Positions 1 through 8,378 of a stretch of 39,105 nt of DNA are shown piece by piece. The DNA lies in NCBI GenBank assembly GCA_945883625.1, contig CAMCXW010000020.1, forward strand, positions 1 to 39,105, read 5' to 3'. The notes below the pieces were generated by a model, which was not told the DNA's origin, ran no database searches, and saw nothing but the letters and a program-made list of their open reading frames with translations. The position numbers and the translations under genes are program-made. This DNA is from Spirosoma fluviale (GTDB lineage: Bacteria > Bacteroidota > Bacteroidia > Cytophagales > Spirosomataceae). Each line of letters opens with the position of its first letter. The stretch's first letter is position 1.

Positions 1-897
1 GCACAAACAGAGGAAAGCGAACACGAATTACTCGTGGAAGAAGCCAATTGGATGCGTGGAGCCGAATGGGCAGACAGCCTCGGAACTGATATAATTTCTT
101 CATCGTTGGGCTATTCAGAATTTGATAATAGTAGATATAATCATCGCTATTCCGATATGGACGGTCGGACCACTTTAGTAAGTAAAGCCGCTGCATGGGC
201 AGCTAGCAAAGGGATTGTGTGTATTATTTCAGCAGGAAATCAAGGAAGTGATTCATGGAAATACATTACAGCTCCCGCAGATGCTGATTCTATTTTGAGC
301 ATAGGCGCAGTAGACAGAACTGGGCTTCGCGCCTCCTTTAGCTCGATTGGGCCTTCCTCAGATTTGCGCATCAAGCCAGATATCGCGGCGATGGGATTAG
401 CCACAATTGCCGGCCTACCATCCGGCTCTTTCGGTTCAATTAGTGGAACATCCTTTTCTGCACCTTTAATAGCTGGACTAGTCGCTGGAATTATACAAGC
501 GAACCCACAAAAGACCGCACAAGAAATTATTCAAGGAATCCGAAAATCAGGTACTCAGGCGTCTAAACCTGACCAATTACTCGGTTATGGAATTCCACAT
601 TTTGATCGCATCAGCCAACTACTCAATCCGGTTTTGAGTATAGAAACTAAAGAGAAAAGTACGTTTAAAGTTTTTCCAAACCCAGCTTCTATAGGTCAAA
701 GAATTCGCGTTTTCACCGATGGAGCCCAAACAGGCACATTGGAAATAATTAACATACAAGGGACTATTGTTGAATCAATTAATTTTCGACAAGCTGAATT
801 TGATTTTTTTGCTGCGCCATTCGTTTCTGGCAAATATTATTTTAGATTTACTGTTGGAAATCAGGTAAATGTGATTCCAGTGCTTCTAAACCAGTAA
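1..897 (+). CDS. Subtilisin-like (S8) serine peptidase, C-terminal part, with T9SS sorting domain
   Basis: The reading frame is open from the first base, so the 5' end lies outside the window and only about 298 codons are visible. The motif GTSFSAP with the catalytic Ser codon at 451-453 and the oxyanion-hole Asn in SAGNQGS are typical of family S8. The catalytic Asp and His must lie upstream. The segment EWADSLGTDIISSSLGY is characteristic of Bacteroidota subtilases. After the protease domain, the last 75 or so residues contain VFPNP and a final GKYYFRF strand, which is the type A C-terminal sorting domain recognised by the type IX secretion system. The protein is therefore probably exported across the outer membrane and either released or anchored. 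A second TAA follows directly, and the next gene starts at 900, so the two may be cotranscribed. Confidence 0.9.
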   Translation, partial: AQTEESEHELLVEEANWMRGAEWADSLGTDIISSSLGYSEFDNSRYNHRYSDMDGRTTLVSKAAAWAASKGIVCIISAGNQGSDSWKYITAPADADSILSIGAVDRTGLRASFSSIGPSSDLRIKPDIAAMGLATIAGLPSGSFGSISGTSFSAPLIAGLVAGIIQANPQKTAQEIIQGIRKSGTQASKPDQLLGYGIPHFDRISQLLNPVLSIETKEKSTFKVFPNPASIGQRIRVFTDGAQTGTLEIINIQGTIVESINFRQAEFDFFAAPFVSGKYYFRFTVGNQVNVIPVLLNQ

Positions 898-899
898 TA

Positions 900-2006
900 A
901 TGAAATCACGCTTTCTCTCGTTGGACATCCTTCGCGGCATTACCTTAGCCGCTATGATTTTGGTTAACACTTCTGGTAATGGGACATACACCTACGGACC
1001 ATTAAAACATGCAGATTGGCATGGTTTCACTCCGACCGATCTAGTTTTTCCAACATTTCTTTTTATGGTTGGTGTTGCCATGCGATTCTCATTTAAAGCA
1101 TTCAATTATACACTTTCGCCCTCAGTTCGGATAAAAATCGTAAAAAGGACTTTACTTTTATTCGTCATCAATTACATTATTTTTTACATCCCTTTCCTTG
1201 ATTTTACGTGGGAAAATTTGCGCTATCTAAATGTTTTACCGCGCATCGCGCTCTCCTATTGTGCGATTTCATTTATCACACTGAGTGTACCCAAACACTG
1301 GTTAACACCAATTAATATCAGCATTTTACTTGTTTATTGGGTGATACTGACCGTTTTTGGCGATTCTGGAGCAGCCTATGAATTGGGGTCTAATGCCGTT
1401 CGCAAATTGGATTTATTATTATTTGGTCCCACACACCTGTATCATGGTGATGGAATTCCATTTGACCCAGAGGGATTTTTGAGCACATTACCAGCGCTGA
1501 GTACCTGCTTATTCGGCTATCAGGTTAGTTTATTCTTAGAAAAGCAACGGGATGCACAAAAACCAGCACTAATAAGCCTTCTTGTTTGGGGGATTGGCTT
1601 AATTACTTTAGCGCTACTTTGGAATCAAAGCTTTCCTATCAATAAAAAATTATGGACAAGTTCATTCGTGCTCCTATGTGCAGGAATTGATTTCATCCTA
1701 ATTGGCGCTTTGAATTGGTGGATAGAGGTCAAGGAAAGAAATTTTGCCAATACCTTCTTTTTAGTTTTTGGCACAAATTCTATTTTGGCGTACGCAATTT
1801 CTGAAGTTCTAACGATTCAAATGTCGAATGTCCAAATACAAGAGGGCTCAGGTACGACATCGCTAAGCAATTGGCTCTATTGGCATATTTTCGAACCTGT
1901 ATTTGGTAAATTCAATGGTTCCTTAGCTTATGCCATTTGCTTCGTTCTAGTTTGCTGGTCGCTATGTTATTTCTGCTACAAACGTAAATGGTTTTTGAAA
2001 GTCTAG
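900..2006 (+). CDS. Membrane acyltransferase, NagX / heparan-alpha-glucosaminide N-acetyltransferase-like
   Basis: A 368-residue polytopic membrane protein that opens with SLDILRGITLAAMILVN, the first transmembrane segment of the DUF5009/HGSNAT (COG4299) family. The signature H-x-x-W-x-G-x4-D-x2-FP is present at H37-P51, and the His is the proposed acetyl carrier in human HGSNAT. Several further hydrophobic helices follow up to the C-terminus. The family transfers acyl groups from cytoplasmic acetyl-CoA to sugars across the membrane, and bacterial members are thought to acetylate glucosamine or cell-wall sugars; the substrate here is unknown. The start lies 2 bp after the subtilase stop. The gene is convergent with the ROK kinase, and both stop codons share the CTAG at 2003-2006. 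Confidence 0.82.
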   Translation: MKSRFLSLDILRGITLAAMILVNTSGNGTYTYGPLKHADWHGFTPTDLVFPTFLFMVGVAMRFSFKAFNYTLSPSVRIKIVKRTLLLFVINYIIFYIPFLDFTWENLRYLNVLPRIALSYCAISFITLSVPKHWLTPINISILLVYWVILTVFGDSGAAYELGSNAVRKLDLLLFGPTHLYHGDGIPFDPEGFLSTLPALSTCLFGYQVSLFLEKQRDAQKPALISLLVWGIGLITLALLWNQSFPINKKLWTSSFVLLCAGIDFILIGALNWWIEVKERNFANTFFLVFGTNSILAYAISEVLTIQMSNVQIQEGSGTTSLSNWLYWHIFEPVFGKFNGSLAYAICFVLVCWSLCYFCYKRKWFLKV

Positions 2007-2932
2007 GCAAATAACATGGCCGCACCAAAAACCCCAGCACTATCGCCTAATTTTGGCTTAACGATGCGTGTATTTACCTCACCCGAGTTGAAAATATATT
2101 TTTTGATGCGATTATAACCTTCTGTGTAAAGTAAATCGATATTTCCAACGCCACCACCAATCACGATTACCTCAGGATCTAAGACATTGATTATCGTTGA
2201 AATTGCCCGACCAAAATTTTCCAATAAGCGCTCTACCGTGGCAGTAGCGAAGGAATCATTCCCAGCAAAATAAGCTTCCATGATTTGTGGCATGCGCATC
2301 GCCTGACCAGACTGACGCAAATAAAAGAGCTCCAAAGCAGGGCCTGAAATTACATGTTCTACACAGCCCGATTTTCCACAATAGCATGGATCTCCACCTT
2401 CCTCTAAAATATTATGGCCCCATTCCCCTCCAATTCCATGTAGTCCTTTAATTACTTTGCCATGCGCCACTAATCCACCACCTACGCCTGTTCCCATGAT
2501 TACGCCGAAAACGATTTCAGCTCCCGGGTGGACGTCCAAAACAGCGCCTAAATGTGTTTCTGCTAAAGCAAAGCAATTCGCATCATTAGCGAGCGAAACC
2601 TCACATGCTAAAATTGCCGACAAATCTGCTGCCATTGCTTGGCCGTTCATACTAACTGTATTGCAGTTTTTCATCGTTTGAGTACGTGGATCTAAAACTC
2701 CCGGAGTCGCAAAACCTATTTGAAAAGGACTCTCTCCAAGCGAATCAGCAACCTCATCCACTAATCGTCTAACTTGTTGTAAAATATGCCTGTAGCCTTT
2801 GGAAGCCTCTGTATCAATTCGTTTTCGTACAATTACACGACTAGGATCTTGTCGATCAAGTACTGCACACTCAATTTTTGTGCCACCCAAATCTACCCCC
2901 CATAATTTAGCGTCTGTTGTCTTCATTTTCAA
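2003..2932 (-). CDS. ROK family sugar kinase (glucokinase-like)
   Basis: 309 residues. The phosphate-binding motif DLGGTKIECAVLD lies at 14-26, the catalytic Asp is D117 in LANDANCFALAE, and the adenosine-binding motif GTGVGGG lies at 147-153. The zinc-binding ROK signature runs from WGH (171-173) to CYCGKSGC (183-190). This architecture fits cytoplasmic ATP-dependent glucokinases, fructokinases and N-acetylhexosamine kinases, and the exact sugar cannot be read from sequence. The first 26 bp overlap the end of rsgA, so translation is probably coupled. Starts at 2932 or 2926 (two near Met codons) are both possible. The last gene of the waaA-rsgA-ROK operon. Confidence 0.9.
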   Translation of the reverse strand: MKMKTTDAKLWGVDLGGTKIECAVLDRQDPSRVIVRKRIDTEASKGYRHILQQVRRLVDEVADSLGESPFQIGFATPGVLDPRTQTMKNCNTVSMNGQAMAADLSAILACEVSLANDANCFALAETHLGAVLDVHPGAEIVFGVIMGTGVGGGLVAHGKVIKGLHGIGGEWGHNILEEGGDPCYCGKSGCVEHVISGPALELFYLRQSGQAMRMPQIMEAYFAGNDSFATATVERLLENFGRAISTIINVLDPEVIVIGGGVGNIDLLYTEGYNRIKKYIFNSGEVNTRIVKPKLGDSAGVFGAAMLFA

Positions 2933-3839
2933 ATATACTTAAATAACTTAAATAGCGACTTGGAGCAATTTCGCCATCCTCAACAGCTTTAATAACAGCA
3001 CAAGCTGGCTCCGAAACATGTACACAATTATTAAATTTACAGGCGCCCAACAAGGCGCGCATCTCAGGAAAATAATGTGCTAATTCATCCTTTTCAATTT
3101 CATGAATACCCATCTCATTGATACCAGGGCTATCAATCAAATACGTATTTAAACCTAATTCCCACATTGTTGAGTAAGTAGTCGTATGAACTCCTTTTTG
3201 CGCAAAATCGGAAATTTCCTTCGTCTTAATTTGCAGATGAGGCGCCACGATATTCAATAAACTTGATTTACCTACTCCTGAATGACCTGCAATTAAAGAT
3301 ACCTTTCCTTGAAACATGGCTTTAAACTCTTCAACACCTTGATTAGTAGGAATCGAAGTAAATAGAATTCCATAACCTAATTCTTGATATAATGCGGCAT
3401 ACTCAAAAACCTGTTCCCGTTCTTCCTCATTCATTAAATCCATTTTGTTGAAGACAATATGCACAGGGATACGAAATGCCTCCGCAGTCACCAAAAACCG
3501 ATCCAAAAAGCCTAATGATGTTTTTGGGAATTTTAAAGTCATTACAAAAATAGCTTGGTCGACATTGGCAGCTAACATCTGACCTTGAGCTGTTTTGTGA
3601 ACAGATTTACGAATCAGATAATTTGTTCTTGGTAAAATTTCTTCAATCAAAACGGTTTGATGTACCTCATCTTCCATCGAAAACATGACCCAATCACCTA
3701 CGGCAATCGGATTAGATGTTGTGGGTCCCTTTAACTTAAACTTGCCTTTAAGTCGGCCGGCAAAAACCACCCCGGAATCAGCACGCACCTCATACCATGA
3801 ACCCGTAGAGCGCATAATCAAGCCTTTAATGAGTGACAT
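2907..3839 (-). CDS. rsgA: Ribosome small-subunit-dependent GTPase A (RsgA)
   Basis: 310 residues with an N-terminal OB-like domain, a circularly permuted GTPase domain and a C-terminal zinc finger. The permuted order is visible: G4 NKMD at 131-134 precedes G1 GHSGVGKS at 185-192, and G3 DSPG is at 236-239. Zinc ligands are C267, C272, H274 and C280. RsgA is a late 30S maturation checkpoint GTPase that releases assembly factors from the decoding region. It overlaps waaA by 14 bp upstream and the ROK kinase by 26 bp downstream, indicating a compact operon. Confidence 0.96.
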   Translation of the reverse strand: MSLIKGLIMRSTGSWYEVRADSGVVFAGRLKGKFKLKGPTTSNPIAVGDWVMFSMEDEVHQTVLIEEILPRTNYLIRKSVHKTAQGQMLAANVDQAIFVMTLKFPKTSLGFLDRFLVTAEAFRIPVHIVFNKMDLMNEEEREQVFEYAALYQELGYGILFTSIPTNQGVEEFKAMFQGKVSLIAGHSGVGKSSLLNIVAPHLQIKTKEISDFAQKGVHTTTYSTMWELGLNTYLIDSPGINEMGIHEIEKDELAHYFPEMRALLGACKFNNCVHVSEPACAVIKAVEDGEIAPSRYLSYLSIFENEDNRR

Positions 3840-5079
3840 AAGCTATATTTTTTTGTTCAATATATTCCATAATTAGTGCGGTAGCTCCGGCCTGCATAGC
3901 CACAAAATTTCTTGACATCACTTGTTTATTAACCAAAAGGTCATCATCATCAAAAATTACGCGCATCGAATTTTCCAAGGATGCAGCATCAGCGATTGGA
4001 AAAGCTAAACCAAGCGATACCAAATCAACCGCCTCATGAAATTTTTGATAATTTTTATTTCCAAAAAAGACCGTTGGCCCATAAACCGCAGCCTCCAACG
4101 TATTATGCAATCCAGCGCCAAAAGCCCCACCAATATACGCAAATGTTGCTCCACGATACATTGTGGCTAAGCGACCCACCTCATCCACAATCAATACCTC
4201 CGCGTTTTCAACAAAATCTCCTTTCGAGAACATGACGGGAACGGACATTCGATTCTTCCAAGATTGTAATTCAGCCAAATTAATCTCATGAGGAACAATG
4301 ACCCATTTTACAGGAAATGCATGTGCATTAATCAAGGGGATAATACAATCCATATCGGCTTGCCACGCAGACCCAACAACTATAAATGCTTGATTATCAA
4401 CAAAATGAGTCAACAAATCCCAAGATTTAGCATTTCGTGCATTAGCAAGCACTCGATCAAAACGCGTATCTCCTGCGACAGTAACCTGATGAATCCCAAT
4501 CGACTCCAGTAAATCTTTGGATTCCTTATTTTGAACGAAAAGGTGATCAAAATTGGCCAACATACCCCTAAAAAACCCACCATACCATTGAAAAAATGAT
4601 TGATTTGAGCGAAAAATTCCTGAAACTAGTAACGTTTGAATACCACGTTTTCGTAAGCCTTGTAAATAAAAATACCAAAATTCATATTTAACGAACAAGG
4701 CCATTTTCGGCTTCACCAAATCTAAAAATCGCGAACTGGCATGCAACCCATCTAAGGGCAAATAGCTTACAAAATCAATTCCAGGCGTATTTTTCCGTAC
4801 TTCATAGCCAGAAGGCGAATAAAAAGTAACTAGAATAAAATAATCTGAATATTGATTTTTGAATGCCTCAAGGATCGGTCTGCCTTGTTCAAATTCACCC
4901 ATCGAAGCGGTATGAATCCAAAAAACTGGCTTCGTATTCAAGTGCATCGCAGTCTCCAATCCTTCCCAAATGGCTTGTTGGCCCTCATGCCACAATTTAG
5001 CTTTGGGGTGAAACAAAGAAGCCAGACGCATAGTTTGGCGATATAAAAACAAGGCAAAAGAATACAACCAAACTCTCAA
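3826..5079 (-). CDS. waaA: 3-deoxy-D-manno-octulosonic acid (KDO) transferase
   Basis: 417 residues, the usual length of WaaA/KdtA. A hydrophobic N-terminal anchor (about residues 1-20) is followed by a GT-B glycosyltransferase fold. The catalytic Glu is E62 in HTASMGEFEQGRP, the Bacteroidota form of the WaaA active-site motif. A C-terminal nucleotide-sugar-binding half contains GGAFGAGLHNTLEAA. It transfers KDO from CMP-KDO to lipid A precursor at the inner membrane, so the organism makes KDO-containing lipid A. First gene of the overlapping operon with rsgA and the ROK kinase, divergent from ytxJ. The LpxH-like gene at 25645 belongs to the same pathway. Confidence 0.95.
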   Translation of the reverse strand: MRVWLYSFALFLYRQTMRLASLFHPKAKLWHEGQQAIWEGLETAMHLNTKPVFWIHTASMGEFEQGRPILEAFKNQYSDYFILVTFYSPSGYEVRKNTPGIDFVSYLPLDGLHASSRFLDLVKPKMALFVKYEFWYFYLQGLRKRGIQTLLVSGIFRSNQSFFQWYGGFFRGMLANFDHLFVQNKESKDLLESIGIHQVTVAGDTRFDRVLANARNAKSWDLLTHFVDNQAFIVVGSAWQADMDCIIPLINAHAFPVKWVIVPHEINLAELQSWKNRMSVPVMFSKGDFVENAEVLIVDEVGRLATMYRGATFAYIGGAFGAGLHNTLEAAVYGPTVFFGNKNYQKFHEAVDLVSLGLAFPIADAASLENSMRVIFDDDDLLVNKQVMSRNFVAMQAGATALIMEYIEQKNIAYVTH

Positions 5080-5087
5080 GATTTTGC

Positions 5088-5095
5088 TAAATTTG
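5088..5095 (+). promoter_or_regulatory. Possible -7 box for ytxJ
   Basis: TAAATTTG matches the Bacteroidota -7 consensus TAnnTTTG and lies 48 bp upstream of the ytxJ start, in the waaA-ytxJ divergent gap. No clear TTG -33 element is found at the expected distance, so the call is tentative. Confidence 0.35.
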
Positions 5096-5143
5096 ATGTT
5101 GAATTGATAAAATTACAAAATAAGCGGTATTTGCCACTATCAC

Positions 5144-5473
5144 ATGAACTGGAATCAACTAACAACAGAGCAACAACTGGACGAAATAATTGTGACATCG
5201 GCAGAAAAACCCGTAGTGATTTTCAAGCACAGTACCCGTTGTTCGATTTCATCTACGGCATTAAGTCGCTTAGAGCGTGCATGGGATGCGGAGCAGACAC
5301 CGGCATTTTATTTGGATTTAATAGCTTATCGCCCCATTTCAGGAATGATTGCAGAAAAGTTTGACGTAGAACATCAATCTCCACAAATTCTAGTGATAGA
5401 CAATGGAAAATGTACCTTTTCTGCAACGCATTGGGATATTTCAATGGAAGATATAAAGCCTTATTTAGCTTAG
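5144..5473 (+). CDS. ytxJ: Bacillithiol-system thioredoxin-like protein YtxJ
   Basis: 109 residues, thioredoxin fold of the YtxJ/DUF2847 family. The single redox Cys is C33 in HSTRCSISS, with the cis-Pro loop HQSP at 77-80. YtxJ is a monothiol bacilliredoxin-type protein thought to remove bacillithiol from protein thiols in the cytoplasm. It therefore implies that this bacterium makes bacillithiol, although the biosynthetic genes bshA, bshB and bshC are not in the window. Starts at ATG 5144. An upstream frame (5104) overlaps but has no family similarity. Confidence 0.9.
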   Translation: MNWNQLTTEQQLDEIIVTSAEKPVVIFKHSTRCSISSTALSRLERAWDAEQTPAFYLDLIAYRPISGMIAEKFDVEHQSPQILVIDNGKCTFSATHWDISMEDIKPYLA

Positions 5474-5475
5474 CA

Positions 5476-6237
5476 ATGCGAAAAATTGGAGGAATCATCT
5501 TGTTTATTTACTTTCCATTGGTTTTGATGGGCCAGCGAAAAAATGCGGTAATTCAAGCACCCCAATCTCCAAAAACAGCACAATCTAGTAATTGGTCTTT
5601 AGGCGTTTCAACCTCAACAAACTCAGGTATTTTTGGTGGAATTCAATTCAGAAAACCTTTTGGGGTGAAAGAAAATAGGAATTTCATTCAACTGGAGGCT
5701 GCCCTACTAAAAGACTATCGAGAATTCAACTCCCCATATACATTTAATGGACGCTCACACGTGGACGGCAAATTAAACCAGTTGATTGTTTTACGACCAG
5801 CCTATGGTCGGCAATGGACTCTATTGCAAAAATCAACTGAAGGTGGACAAAAATTAATGGGACTGATTTCAACTGGCCCAAGTATTGGCATTCAAAAACC
5901 ATACTATGTTGAAATATCGTACGACACGAATGGCATGCAAGCTGTGTCGGAGGTTCCGTACGCGAAAACATTAGACAACAGTTTCAAAAAAGTAACAATT
6001 ATGGGTGAAAGCAGCCTTTTTAAAGGTCTAAATGAGTCCATTATTGTACCTGGCTGGCATGTTAAAACAGCTGTCAATATGGAAATTGAAACATTGAAAC
6101 AGAATAATATTGGTGTTGAAATTGGATTTGTTATCGACTTTTTCTCCAAACCAATTGAAATGCTAAACTTAACGGCCGGTCGGCAAGTTTACACAACCGG
6201 ATACATTAGTTTTTCCATGGGAAAACAAACAAAATAA
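5476..6237 (+). CDS. Secreted protein of unknown function, possible outer-membrane beta-barrel
   Basis: I do not recognise a named family. The chosen start at ATG 5476, two bases after the ytxJ stop, gives 253 residues with a signal peptide (MRKIGGIILFIYFPLVLMG, then Q). The 22-codon upstream extension in this frame lies inside ytxJ and would bury the signal peptide. The mature part has alternating hydrophobic strands, many aromatic residues and Gly-rich turns, and ends in a short strand resembling a beta-barrel C-terminus (YISFSMG). This suggests a periplasmic or outer-membrane beta protein. It lies 10 bp upstream of lipA and is probably in the same transcript, but no functional link to lipoylation is evident. 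Confidence 0.7.
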   Translation: MRKIGGIILFIYFPLVLMGQRKNAVIQAPQSPKTAQSSNWSLGVSTSTNSGIFGGIQFRKPFGVKENRNFIQLEAALLKDYREFNSPYTFNGRSHVDGKLNQLIVLRPAYGRQWTLLQKSTEGGQKLMGLISTGPSIGIQKPYYVEISYDTNGMQAVSEVPYAKTLDNSFKKVTIMGESSLFKGLNESIIVPGWHVKTAVNMEIETLKQNNIGVEIGFVIDFFSKPIEMLNLTAGRQVYTTGYISFSMGKQTK

Positions 6238-6247
6238 CGCCTAAATC

Positions 6248-7117
6248 ATGATTGAATTACCTCAAGTAAATCCCGCACCAACAAATCGCAAGCCCGATTG
6301 GCTTCGTGTTAAACTCCCAATCGGTGAGAATTATTCAAAGGTGCGTAAGCTCGTGGATGAATATAAATTACATACCATTTGCCAATCAGGTAATTGCCCA
6401 AACATGGGTGAATGCTGGGGAGAGGGAACGGCGACATTTATGATTCTAGGCAATGTATGCACACGATCGTGTACATTTTGTGCCGTGGCAACAGGTAGAC
6501 CACAAGAGTATGATGAAGACGAACCGAGGCGTGTGGCTGAAGCGATCCAGTTAATGCAAGTTAAACACGCGGTTATAACGTCGGTCAACCGCGATGAATT
6601 AAAAGATAAAGGGGCTGAAATTTGGTATCAAACGGTTAGAGCGGTAAAGGAAACTACACCAGCAACAACTATAGAAACATTAATTCCAGATGTGAAGGCC
6701 AACTGGGATGCCTTGATTCGCATGATTGAAGGTGGACAAGAAGTTGTTTCCCACAATATGGAAACCGTTGCACGTTTGTATCGCTATGTACGTCCACAGG
6801 CGAAATACGAGCGGAGTTTGGAGCAAATCAAACGGACAAAAGAATTTGGAAAACGTAACAAATCAGGGATTATGTTGGGCTTGGGCGAAACTCATGATGA
6901 AGTATTTCAGGCCATGGATGATCTAGTTGCAAACGGCCTAGATGTATTGACTTTAGGGCAATATTTACAACCGACTAAAATGCACCATGAGGTAATTGAT
7001 TGGATTCACCCAGATACCTTTGCCATGTACAAAGAAGAAGGACTCAAGCGCGGACTTGCTTATGTAGAATCAGGCGCCTTAGTTCGTTCAAGTTATCATG
7101 CAGAAAGACACATTTAG
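6248..7117 (+). CDS. lipA: Lipoyl synthase
   Basis: 289 residues. The auxiliary [4Fe-4S] cluster Cys residues are C45, C50 and C56 ([12 protein letters not shown]), and the radical-SAM CxxxCxxC cysteines are C71, C75 and C78. The C-terminal RSSYHAE (280-286) supplies the conserved Ser ligand of the auxiliary cluster. LipA inserts two sulfurs into octanoyl chains on lipoyl domains of 2-oxoacid dehydrogenases and the glycine cleavage system. All catalytic residues are present and the length is normal. The stop TAG at 7115-7117 abuts the ATG of crtY. Confidence 0.98.
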   Translation: MIELPQVNPAPTNRKPDWLRVKLPIGENYSKVRKLVDEYKLHTICQSGNCPNMGECWGEGTATFMILGNVCTRSCTFCAVATGRPQEYDEDEPRRVAEAIQLMQVKHAVITSVNRDELKDKGAEIWYQTVRAVKETTPATTIETLIPDVKANWDALIRMIEGGQEVVSHNMETVARLYRYVRPQAKYERSLEQIKRTKEFGKRNKSGIMLGLGETHDEVFQAMDDLVANGLDVLTLGQYLQPTKMHHEVIDWIHPDTFAMYKEEGLKRGLAYVESGALVRSSYHAERHI

Positions 7118-8317
7118 ATGAGTGACATGCCGCAGGAAAATCAGCCAACGTACACCTATATCCTTGCGGGTGGTGGCATGGCTGGATTGTCTTTAGCGTA
7201 TTACTTTAATCAAAGTAATATCCCATTTGAATCCATTCTAATTATTGATCAAGCAGAGAAAAACACGCGCGATAAGACATGGTGTTACTGGTCCGATCAA
7301 GTAGAACCCTTTGATTCTGTTGTCGAGCATAGTTGGAACCAACTTTGGTTTCATTCATTTGATAATCAAAGTGACAAATTTTCGATTCTTCCCTTTAACT
7401 ACCGTAAAATTCAGAGTGATAGCTGGTATGCATTTATCCAAAAGGAACTGAAACAAAATCCGAAAATTCAGTTTGTTCAAACAAAAGTACTCGGTTTTTC
7501 ATACGAAGGGCGTTTTGCCAAAGTTCATACAGATTCAGGGGAATTTACCGCAAGCGAAAAAATCTTTGATAGTATTACTGCCTTTCCATGCGAATTAGCC
7601 AATCCTTTGCACCTAAAACAGCATTTTGTGGGACTGACCATAGAGGCCAATTTTCCAATTTTTGATCCAGCAGCTGCCCATTTGTTTGATTTTAGAATTG
7701 CGCATACAACCGCTTGTGAGTTTATGTATGTGCTACCTACGTCTGATCGGATTGCGTTGTTTGAGCATACCTATTTTTCAGGCCAACTAAAAGAAAAACA
7801 GCACTATTTGGATCAAATTAAGGCATATTTGGTGGGAGCCTATGGTTTAGGAGAAGATGATTATTTGATACAGGAAGAGGAGTCAGGCATTATTCCAATG
7901 ACCATGTCGGATGCTGAGCCCCAAAATTTACACACGAAAATCATACAGATTGGTACCTCTGGAGGATTTGTCAAAGCGACAACGGGATATAGTTTTTTAC
8001 GGACACAGCGAAAATTAAAAGAATTGGTGGCCAACATAGAAAACGGAGCATTAGATGCGCCTGTGAATGAAACAAAACCATTTAAGAAGTGGATGGATCG
8101 CGTGTTTTTACAGGTTTTGATAGACCAAAAAATAAAAGGAAATCGCGTGTTTGAATCGCTATTTCAAAAAAACAAACCCCAACTTATTTTAAGGTTCCTC
8201 GAGGAGCAGACAACAATTTGGGAGGATTTGAAATTAATGACAAGCGTCCCTACCCTTCCGTTTATGCAGGCGGCGTTTAAAATTGGCCTCGCCGATCTAC
8301 CTTTTCCTAAAAAATGA
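7118..8317 (+). CDS. crtY: Lycopene beta-cyclase
   Basis: 399 residues. An N-terminal FAD/NAD-binding Rossmann motif (ILAGGGMAGLS, 15-25) is followed by the DKTWCYW motif of CrtY-type cyclases. The middle contains IPMT (in GIIPMTMSD) and the C-terminal half GGFVKATTGYSF, both typical of lycopene cyclases. It converts the psi ends of lycopene into beta rings, giving beta-carotene or precursors of zeaxanthin-type pigments. Its start codon directly follows the lipA stop with no spacer, so expression probably depends on translational coupling. Other carotenoid genes are not in the window, so the pathway is split. Confidence 0.93.
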   Translation: MSDMPQENQPTYTYILAGGGMAGLSLAYYFNQSNIPFESILIIDQAEKNTRDKTWCYWSDQVEPFDSVVEHSWNQLWFHSFDNQSDKFSILPFNYRKIQSDSWYAFIQKELKQNPKIQFVQTKVLGFSYEGRFAKVHTDSGEFTASEKIFDSITAFPCELANPLHLKQHFVGLTIEANFPIFDPAAAHLFDFRIAHTTACEFMYVLPTSDRIALFEHTYFSGQLKEKQHYLDQIKAYLVGAYGLGEDDYLIQEEESGIIPMTMSDAEPQNLHTKIIQIGTSGGFVKATTGYSFLRTQRKLKELVANIENGALDAPVNETKPFKKWMDRVFLQVLIDQKIKGNRVFESLFQKNKPQLILRFLEEQTTIWEDLKLMTSVPTLPFMQAAFKIGLADLPFPKK

Positions 8318-8348
8318 TTGCCTTGCCCGAATATAAATCTTAGATTTG
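8318..8348 (+). promoter_or_regulatory. metK promoter
   Basis: TTG at 8318-8320 and TAGATTTG at 8341-8348 are separated by 20 bp, a full match to the Bacteroidota -33/-7 promoter pattern. Transcription would start near 8355, giving a leader of about 25 nt before the metK ATG at 8379. Confidence 0.75.
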
Positions 8349-8378
8349 CACGTTTTTAATACTAACAACCAATACCCA

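Noticed and set aside
5410-5475. Longer start for the secreted protein after ytxJ
   Set aside because: The extension lies inside ytxJ and would place the signal peptide internally; ATG 5476 fits better.
8346-8378. TTG start for metK
   Set aside because: It lies in the promoter box; the conserved protein starts at ATG 8379.
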